Positions 6,924 to 12,390 of a stretch of 12,390 nt of DNA are shown here, in pieces. Each line of letters begins with the position of its first letter. Positions within the stretch are counted from its first letter, which is position 1. The notes below the pieces were generated by a model that saw only the letters and a program-made list of their open reading frames with translations, searched no databases and was not told the origin of the DNA. The stretch is from a bacterium (lineage in GTDB: Bacteria; JAHJDO01), in NCBI GenBank assembly GCA_030652805.1, contig JAUSPT010000085.1:1-12390 (forward strand), given 5' to 3'. The position numbers were made by a program, and so were the translations under genes.

Positions 6924-8141
6924 TTAAAAAACTTTTGCAATTACCTCTCTTGTAATTTTCATCCATTCACGAACTCGGTTTTGATCTCCCTCAACGGTTT
7001 CTATGTCTTTCAGCGTGATGTCAACGTGACAGTCTTTGCATGCTTCCAAGTCTTTCTTCAAAATTGAACGGATGCGGTCAGGATTAAAACCATAGCCTAC
7101 CATATCAGTGGGGCTTGGACGGTAACTCAGGACATAGTCTTGCCCGATTTGCTCAGCACATTTCGCCACATTCGCAAAGGGAGAAATGGCAATGCGGCGC
7201 AGGTTTGGAATTTGACGCAGCATATTGATCTTGTGGGTAAGATCCTCGCAGCAACCATATGCCACCAACCCGAACCTTTTTAAGATTGGAAGCTGGTATT
7301 GCAACATAAACTCATTGTGCATTGCTGGAGATACAGCCGTAAATTCTTGCGCCGCCATGAATCCCCATAAGTTGCTTTGCATTACGCCATTAACATTTGC
7401 TGCTGGGTCATCAAGCTCTTCCACATAGGGCATGGACTGATTCTGGTGTGCGCAAAGACCCCAGTCTCTAGCCTCTTCAGCTTGCTTGTGTGTCCGCAAA
7501 ATACCATCACTCATGAATTTCAATAATTTGTGCAGCCAGTCCGGATTATCAATCATATCCATCATAAAATGTTCAATCCCTCTTAAATGTCCCAAACTAG
7601 TTGAGATATCACCTCTCCACATGAGGTATGCGGGACCGCGGTCAACATTGATTGTAATGACATCGCCAATAGCATCCTGCAGACGATTTACATTACGAGT
7701 TGTAGCTTCCTCATCAATTTCGTGCCAGGGAGCGTGCAACTTTCCAATATCTTCCAGCTTTTTTATGGGATAGTCTATTTTGTAGGAGCCGCCTTGTTCA
7801 TCTGAGAAGTTTCGTTTACCATCAATTCCAAACCCTTTACACTTTCGCGTCGCTTGTACAGTTACCCATGGCTCAAAAATAGAATCATCATTCAAAGTAT
7901 CCCAGAACAAGTCGTGTCTTAAAATGTTCTCAAAGTCTCTAAGGAAGGCATCTTCGCAACAGCACTTGGATTGAGGCATTTCTCTCCATGCGAAAGCTCG
8001 TACATAAATGAGAGGATAGTTTCCTTTAAGACTGTTGTGTCGTCGCCACAGGGTACGACGCTCCTTTTGCACATCTCTATTGCAAACCTCAAGATATTGC
8101 CTGGCGAGGTCACGTAGAATAACTTTGTCATTTGAAGTCAT
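6924..8141 (-). CDS. UroD / cobalamin-independent methionine synthase-like family protein, Cys-rich
   Basis: 405 residues, cytosolic. The late part has the pattern of the UroD/MetE-like group: NLWGFMAAQEF (257-267), GLVAYGCCEDLTHKI (291-305), PNLRRIAISPFANV (312-325) and DYVLSYRPSPT (335-345). The Cys pair C297/C298 with E299 is a probable metal or cofactor site; C60-C61-C62 and C328 add further cysteines. Relatives have no firmly assigned reaction; corrinoid- or zinc-linked methyl transfer is the usual guess. The ATG at 8141 is the only standard start (ATG/GTG/TTG) between the upstream in-frame stop and about residue 55, and it has no recognisable Shine-Dalgarno sequence. It is the first gene after a 74-nt gap behind the AraC regulator and the first of the catabolic block. 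Confidence 0.8.
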   Translation of the reverse strand: MTSNDKVILRDLARQYLEVCNRDVQKERRTLWRRHNSLKGNYPLIYVRAFAWREMPQSKCCCEDAFLRDFENILRHDLFWDTLNDDSIFEPWVTVQATRKCKGFGIDGKRNFSDEQGGSYKIDYPIKKLEDIGKLHAPWHEIDEEATTRNVNRLQDAIGDVITINVDRGPAYLMWRGDISTSLGHLRGIEHFMMDMIDNPDWLHKLLKFMSDGILRTHKQAEEARDWGLCAHQNQSMPYVEELDDPAANVNGVMQSNLWGFMAAQEFTAVSPAMHNEFMLQYQLPILKRFGLVAYGCCEDLTHKINMLRQIPNLRRIAISPFANVAKCAEQIGQDYVLSYRPSPTDMVGYGFNPDRIRSILKKDLEACKDCHVDITLKDIETVEGDQNRVREWMKITREVIAKVF

Positions 8142-8215
8142 ATGACGAATGCTAGCACAATAACTGATAGCTGTCTTTAGAATAAATCACTTTTTTGTTG
8201 GATTTTTCACTGTAG
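8142..8215 (-). promoter_or_regulatory. 74-nt gap before the catabolic block, candidate regulated promoter
   Basis: This is the longest space inside the minus-strand run and lies directly between the AraC-family gene and the first catabolic gene, so it is where an AraC-controlled promoter would be expected. I see no strong -35/-10 pair. A GCTAGC palindrome lies at 8150-8155, and a perfect 10-nt palindrome (GTCATATGAC) starts in the last bases of the gap and covers the start codon. No terminator hairpin with a U-tract was seen. Assignment is by position only. Confidence 0.3.
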
Positions 8216-9064
8216 CTATACTGTTTCAGAGAGAGAAGCCAGAAATTCAGATGGAGTAATTCCTTCTTTTTGCTTGAATATATAGCTAAAATAATGGGAG
8301 TCTTCATATCCGACAAGAGAAGAAACTTCAGAAATATTGTAATCTGTTTCAATAAGCAGGCGCTTTGCGTGGTTAATTCTTTTACTGGTAAGATAATCAA
8401 TAGGGGATTTACCTATAATTTTCTTAAAAATATTACCAAAATATGTTTCACTTAGATTTGCTTCTCTAGCCATATCTTGCAGGGTTATATCCTTTTGATA
8501 GTTAGCTCGTATGAATTTTTCTGCTTTGATTATATTTTTGTAACTTTTTATCCGTCGGAATTGATGGCTGTCTTTTGTATTTAAATAGGTATTTAGAACA
8601 AGACCAAGTAGAGCTTTTAATTCACCACCTGTAATGATGGGAGAGACCATTGACTGATTATGCATATGATGATAAACAATAGCAGAACATATTGTTCTTA
8701 TTTCAGCATCTGTTTGAATATGAACAATTCGAGGCCACTTTTTCCCATTTGGCAAAATAGGTGTCTTTCTCTTTAATTTATTTGTATTATAAAAATCAAA
8801 GTGGATGTAGTAACGGGCAAAATTTTCATCTCCTTCTGTATATATATTGAAATTTTCCCCAGGATACACAAGAAGCACATCCCCTTTTTCAAGGTGATAT
8901 TCGGCATCATCTACAACTAATGTTCCTCTTCCTGATGCAACAAAATGGAGATCATGGTCAGAGCAAACCTGTGTTTTTTTGCTTTTTTCAACAAATCCTG
9001 GTGGAGAACTGGTTTTTCCTGCAGAATTCACCACAGGAGAAATATTACTAAGGTCTTTAGTCAT
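8216..9064 (-). CDS. AraC-family transcriptional regulator with N-terminal cupin
   Basis: 282 residues, two domains. An N-terminal cupin-like sensor (about 38-95; HDLHFVASGRGTLVVDD, then GDVLLVYPGE) probably binds a small ligand such as a sugar. The C-terminal DNA-binding domain (about 175-278) has both helix-turn-helix units: ITLQDMAREANLSETYFGNIFK and the signature GYEDSHYFSYIFKQKEGITPSEF (252-274 region). It probably activates the downstream catabolic genes when ligand is bound; target and ligand are inference from position. Its ATG is only 5 nt after the icd stop and has no clear Shine-Dalgarno sequence, so translation may depend on coupling to icd. Lines sampled within it are about 28-32% G+C, lower than the following two genes. 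Confidence 0.9.
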   Translation of the reverse strand: MTKDLSNISPVVNSAGKTSSPPGFVEKSKKTQVCSDHDLHFVASGRGTLVVDDAEYHLEKGDVLLVYPGENFNIYTEGDENFARYYIHFDFYNTNKLKRKTPILPNGKKWPRIVHIQTDAEIRTICSAIVYHHMHNQSMVSPIITGGELKALLGLVLNTYLNTKDSHQFRRIKSYKNIIKAEKFIRANYQKDITLQDMAREANLSETYFGNIFKKIIGKSPIDYLTSKRINHAKRLLIETDYNISEVSSLVGYEDSHYFSYIFKQKEGITPSEFLASLSETV

Positions 9065-9069
9065 ATTAG

Positions 9070-10281
9070 CTATTCTGTCATGTTCTTTATGACTTCATCT
9101 CCAAACTCAGAGCATTTAAGAAGCTTTGCTCCATTCATCAATCTTTCAAAATCATATGTAACTTTTTTGCTTAAGATTGCCTTACTTATTCCTTCAGTAA
9201 TAAGATTCGCAGCCTCCTCCCATCCAATATATCTAAACATCATCTCTCCAGACAATATCAATGAGCCGGGGTTTACCTTATCCATACCTCTATACTTGGG
9301 CGCTGTGCCATGAGTTGCCTCAAATATTGCATGACCGGTTTCATAGTTGATATTTCCGCCGGGTGATATTCCGATGCCTCCTACCTGTGCAGCTATCGCG
9401 TCTGAAATGTAATCTCCATTGAGATTCATTGTAGCTATTACATCGAATTCGTCTGTTCTTGTTAATATTTGCTGTAAGAAAATATCAGCAATGGTATCTT
9501 TTATTAAGATTTTTCCCCGAGGAACGCTTCCTTTACATTCGTTCCATGATATAACTTCTTCTGAAAACTCATCCTTTGCCAGCTCATATCCCCAGTTTCT
9601 AAATGCACCCTCTGTATATTTCTGAATATTGCCTTTATGAACAAGAGTTACGCTTTTTCTTTTATTCTTTATAGCATGCTTTATTGCTGCTCTTATTAAT
9701 CTTTTACTTCCAGTCTCACTTATGGGTTTCAGGCCTATGCCAGAGTCTTCCCTAATGTGCCATCCAAAAGAATCTTTGCAAAAGCTGATAAGCTTCTTTA
9801 CATCTTCTGAATATGCTTGTAGTTCTAGGCCTGCATAGACATCCTCTGTGTTTTCCCGAAAGATAATTACATCAACCTTCTCTGGATGCTTGACCGGGCT
9901 CGGGACACCTTCGAGCCATCTTACTGGTCGCAGACAAACGTATAGATCCAATAATTTTCTAAGAGTTACATTTAGACTTTTAAAGCCGCCGCCAACAGGC
10001 GTTGTTAGAGGACCTTTTATGCCTACCAGATATTTTTTGAAAGCATTAACTGTTTGTTCAGGTAGCCATTCTTTTGTTTTTTTATATGCTTTTTCTCCTG
10101 CAAATATTTCTTTCCATACAATTTTTCTCTTGCCTTTATATGCCTTCTCAACCGCAGCGTTAAATACTCTTACCGAAGCTCGCCAGATATCAGGACCAGT
10201 TCCATCTCCCTCAATAAAGGGAATAATTGGTTTATCAGGCACACAGAGTTTTCCTTCTCTCATCCTGATTTGGTTGCCCAT
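9070..10281 (-). CDS. icd: Isocitrate dehydrogenase, NADP-dependent
   Basis: 403 residues (the E. coli enzyme has 416). It oxidatively decarboxylates isocitrate to 2-oxoglutarate in the TCA cycle, in the cytosol. Visible active-site elements are [12 protein letters not shown] (22-33), the substrate loop S102/N104 with R108, R118, R142 ([11 protein letters not shown], with Y149), K216 (VHKGN) and NLNGDYISD (286-294, D290 and D294). NADP preference is indicated by K329-Y330 in ATHGTAPKY, and by Y376 and R380 in VTYDFERLM, the residues that contact the 2'-phosphate in E. coli. The C-terminus is very like enterobacterial Icd. The ATG is 2 nt after the aconitase stop, with AAAGGA inside the end of acn; an operon with acn is almost certain. 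A second in-frame ATG is at codon 7. Confidence 0.96.
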   Translation of the reverse strand: MGNQIRMREGKLCVPDKPIIPFIEGDGTGPDIWRASVRVFNAAVEKAYKGKRKIVWKEIFAGEKAYKKTKEWLPEQTVNAFKKYLVGIKGPLTTPVGGGFKSLNVTLRKLLDLYVCLRPVRWLEGVPSPVKHPEKVDVIIFRENTEDVYAGLELQAYSEDVKKLISFCKDSFGWHIREDSGIGLKPISETGSKRLIRAAIKHAIKNKRKSVTLVHKGNIQKYTEGAFRNWGYELAKDEFSEEVISWNECKGSVPRGKILIKDTIADIFLQQILTRTDEFDVIATMNLNGDYISDAIAAQVGGIGISPGGNINYETGHAIFEATHGTAPKYRGMDKVNPGSLILSGEMMFRYIGWEEAANLITEGISKAILSKKVTYDFERLMNGAKLLKCSEFGDEVIKNMTE

Positions 10282-10283
10282 TA

Positions 10284-12227
10284 TTATTTGTCCTTTCTTT
10301 TTATATAATTTAATAAACCTCCTGCCACTATTATCTGTTTTTCCTTTTCAGTAAAATCATATTTCACCTCAATATTAACATTCTTGGTTTTGTTTTTTAA
10401 AACTAGTTTTGCATTTTTTGTTATTGTTTTCTCTACATCCCGAATTTCCCCAATATCTCCTGCATTTAGATGCTGATAATCCTCGGATTTTATAAAGATA
10501 AGAGGCAGGATGCCAAAGTTTATTAAATTGGTTCTATGGATTCTTTCTATGGATTTTGCAATAACAGCTTTTACTCCCAGATACATTGGGCATATAGCTG
10601 CATGCTCGCGGCTTGAACCTTGTCCATAACTCAGTCCAGTCACAATAATATTACTATAACCATCTAATTTATTGTCCTTACATCGGTTCGGGAAAGACGG
10701 ATCAATCTCTTCAAATACAAATTGAGAGTATTTTTTAATATTGGAGCGATATTTCAATCTTGATCCTGCAGGCATTATGTGATCAGTAGTAATTTCATCT
10801 CCTACTTTAATTGCAATTTTAGCATTGATATTTTCAGACAAAGGTTTGTTTTTGGGAGGCTCTCCAATATTCGGGCCTTTATATATCTTTGTTTTTTTGC
10901 CCTCAGGTGCCGGGTGGATGATCATAGTGTCATCTACATGAAATTTCTTTGGTAGGTCAAAAGATGGGAAAACAGGTTCCTTAAGATCACGTGGATCAGT
11001 GATTTCTCCGGACAGGGCACAGGCAGCAGCTGTTTCAGGACTTGATAGGTAAACAAAAGCAGATTGAGTCCCGCAACGGCCCTTGAAATTTCTATTACTG
11101 GTTCTGATGCTTACTGCTCCTGTAGCTGGAGCGTGGCTGTTCCCAATACAGAATCCACATGCACACTCTGCAATTCTAGCCCCTGCATCAATCAATGTGG
11201 AAAGACTGCCGTCATCTGTTATCATTTTTAATACCTGCCTTGAACCTGGAGAAACTACAAAGCTTACGTTCTGTGAAATTTTATGTCCTTTGACTATATG
11301 AGCAGCTGTCTTAAGGTCATTATAGGAAGAGTTGGTGCAACTGCCAATGATTACTTGATCTACCCTTTTCCCAGCTAGTTCTCTTACCGGAGCAACATTT
11401 CCCGGGCTATGAGGACATGCCAGCATGGGTTCAATTTCAGAAAGATTAATGTTTATTACTTTTTCATACTTAGCATCTGAGTCTGCCTTTAATTCTTTCC
11501 ACACACTTTCTCTATTCTCAGCTACAAGAAATTTCTTTGTAAGAAAGTCGCTGGGGAAAACTGATGTTGTCACGCCAAGCTCTGCACCCATATTGGTTAT
11601 AATCGCTCTTTCTGGGACATCTAAACTTTCAAGTCCACTGCCTCCATATTCTATTATGGTTCCAACGTTTCCTTTGGTGCCAAACATCTTTAAAATTGTA
11701 AGTATTATATCCTTTGCGTTTATCCATGGATTTAATTTGCCTTCCAGATTAATGCGGATGATTCTGGGATAACGCAGGGTATATTCACATGTTCCCATTG
11801 CCACAGCTACGTCCAATCCACCTGCTCCGATAGCGAGCATTCCCATGCCTCCGGCTGTAGGAGTGTGGGAATCTGAACCAAGAAGTGTTTTTCCAGGCTC
11901 AGCAAACCTTTCCAGATGCACCTGATGGCATATTCCATTTCCCGCTCTGGAAAAATAAGCTCCATACTTACAAGCAGCAGTTTGAAGATAGCGGTGGTCA
12001 TCGGCATTCTCAAAACCGGCCTGTATAGTATTATGGTCAACATAACTGACAGATAGCTCTGTTTTTATCTTTTGAATTCCAAGAGCTTCAAACTGCAGGT
12101 AAGTCATTGTTCCTGTAGCATCCTGGGTAAGGGTCTGGTCTATTTTTAGAATAATTTCTTTACCAGATATCATTTTCCCTTTCAGGAGATGTTCTTTTAT
12201 GATTTTTTCTACTATACCTAAACCCAA
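10284..12227 (-). CDS. acn: Aconitate hydratase, short single-chain form
   Basis: Converts citrate to isocitrate via cis-aconitate with a [4Fe-4S] cluster. With the start preferred here it has 647 residues, much shorter than E. coli AcnA/AcnB (about 865-890) but typical of the compact bacterial form. [13 protein letters not shown] opens the first domain; VDHN and [14 protein letters not shown] follow; the cluster ligands are C297 (IGSCTNSS), C357 and C360 (ECACGFC), numbered from this start. The swivel domain has [14 protein letters not shown] and [14 protein letters not shown]. Start choice: the frame continues to a TTG at 12278, but a TTG at 12227 gives GLGIVEKI, the usual family N-terminus, with AGGGGA 7 nt upstream. 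Homoaconitase or isopropylmalate dehydratase is less likely given the adjoining icd. Confidence 0.93.
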   Translation of the reverse strand: MGLGIVEKIIKEHLLKGKMISGKEIILKIDQTLTQDATGTMTYLQFEALGIQKIKTELSVSYVDHNTIQAGFENADDHRYLQTAACKYGAYFSRAGNGICHQVHLERFAEPGKTLLGSDSHTPTAGGMGMLAIGAGGLDVAVAMGTCEYTLRYPRIIRINLEGKLNPWINAKDIILTILKMFGTKGNVGTIIEYGGSGLESLDVPERAIITNMGAELGVTTSVFPSDFLTKKFLVAENRESVWKELKADSDAKYEKVININLSEIEPMLACPHSPGNVAPVRELAGKRVDQVIIGSCTNSSYNDLKTAAHIVKGHKISQNVSFVVSPGSRQVLKMITDDGSLSTLIDAGARIAECACGFCIGNSHAPATGAVSIRTSNRNFKGRCGTQSAFVYLSSPETAAACALSGEITDPRDLKEPVFPSFDLPKKFHVDDTMIIHPAPEGKKTKIYKGPNIGEPPKNKPLSENINAKIAIKVGDEITTDHIMPAGSRLKYRSNIKKYSQFVFEEIDPSFPNRCKDNKLDGYSNIIVTGLSYGQGSSREHAAICPMYLGVKAVIAKSIERIHRTNLINFGILPLIFIKSEDYQHLNAGDIGEIRDVEKTITKNAKLVLKNKTKNVNIEVKYDFTEKEKQIIVAGGLLNYIKRKDK

Positions 12228-12234
12228 TTTTATG

Positions 12235-12240
12235 TCCCCT
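12235..12240 (-). promoter_or_regulatory. acn: Ribosome-binding site that decides the acn start
   Basis: The minus strand reads AGGGGA here, 7 nt before the TTG at 12227. The competing TTG at 12278 also has an AAGGA (12288-12292) 9 nt upstream, so the choice rests on the family N-terminus and on the promoter proposed at 12250-12278. Confidence 0.55.
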
Positions 12241-12249
12241 TCATTCTTT

Positions 12250-12278
12250 AATATAACTTTCTTTGAGTGAAATAGCAA
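12250..12278 (-). promoter_or_regulatory. Candidate sigma70-type promoter for acn-icd
   Basis: On the minus strand TTGCTA (12278-12273) is separated by exactly 17 nt from TATATT (12255-12250): four of six matches to TTGACA and five of six to TATAAT. Transcription would begin near 12243, leaving a very short leader that still contains the Shine-Dalgarno sequence. If real it rules out the TTG at 12278 as start codon, as this would be the -35 box. AT-rich DNA makes chance matches common. Confidence 0.4.
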
Positions 12279-12345
12279 TAAAAAGTATCCTTAAATCAAA
12301 AATTTCTTGACAGGTGCGGAGGCTGAGAAACATAGGTAACACTCG

Positions 12346-12354
12346 TGGTATGAT
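12346..12354 (+). promoter_or_regulatory. Possible extended -10 promoter pointing out of the window
   Basis: TGGTATGAT fits an extended -10 element (TGn followed by TATGAT, five of six matches). A perfect TTGACA at 12307-12312 lies on the same strand but is 36 nt away, too far to pair with it. It would drive a divergent gene beyond the right edge. Weak. Confidence 0.25.
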
Positions 12355-12368
12355 AGAAGACATCCAAA

Positions 12369-12390
12369 CATTGCGAGCTAGCGAGCAATG
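12369..12390. repeat. Imperfect REP-like palindrome at the right edge
   Basis: The 22-nt segment starts CATTGC and ends GCAATG, with a GCTAGC palindrome at its centre and only two mismatched positions per arm; it also contains the direct repeat GCGAGC-TA-GCGAGC. It resembles short dispersed intergenic repeats that begin CATTGCGAG and end GCAATG. It may be cut by the window edge, so its real length is unknown. Confidence 0.45.

Noticed and set aside
9848-10354. 168-residue open frame on the plus strand opposite icd
   Set aside because: It lies antisense to a strongly conserved enzyme and shows Ser/Phe/Pro-rich low-complexity composition typical of reverse-complement reading; it has no family resemblance.
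12307-12354. TTGACA at 12307 paired with TATGAT at 12349 as one plus-strand promoter
   Set aside because: The spacer is 36 nt, about twice the usable length; only the extended -10 alone was kept, at low confidence.

Overview
The window looks like chromosomal DNA from an AT-rich bacterium, probably uncultured. Families of this kind (Gfo/Idh/MocA dehydrogenases, xylose-isomerase-like TIM barrels and UroD-fold proteins clustered together) are common in Planctomycetes/Lentisphaerae/Omnitrophica-type lineages. That placement is inferred from gene content only; there is no rRNA or other marker gene. No tRNA, rRNA or CRISPR array was seen.

Layout. Eleven complete genes all lie on the minus strand and are read from the right edge to the left. 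First come a short-form aconitase (acn) and NADP-type isocitrate dehydrogenase (icd), 2 nt apart. An AraC-family regulator follows 5 nt after icd. After a 74-nt gap come eight catabolic-looking genes: a Cys-rich UroD/MetE-like protein, a sugar isomerase-like TIM barrel, a Gfo/Idh/MocA oxidoreductase, a second UroD-family protein (4-nt overlap with the preceding gene), two more Gfo/Idh/MocA proteins and two more TIM barrels. Most of these have good Shine-Dalgarno sequences and gaps of 11-22 nt. The run ends at a clear rho-independent terminator at 174-211. Left of it, on the plus strand and converging on the terminator, is the last part of another reading frame, possibly a transposase, followed by a 22-nt tandem direct repeat that may be the end of an insertion element. 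The right edge carries an imperfect REP-like palindrome and a possible outward-facing promoter.

How it may work together. acn and icd are TCA-cycle enzymes converting citrate to 2-oxoglutarate. The eight-gene block has three NAD(P)-dependent oxidoreductases, three metal-dependent TIM barrels and two UroD-fold proteins, but no transporter, kinase, glycosidase or corrinoid protein. The dehydrogenase/TIM-barrel pairing is the one used for inositol catabolism and for oxidation-dependent (3-keto) cleavage of glycosides. The UroD-fold proteins suggest that methyl transfer or a related step may be involved. The AraC protein has an N-terminal sugar-sensing cupin and is the natural candidate regulator. 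The substrate cannot be read from the sequence; this block is the best candidate for an undescribed pathway.
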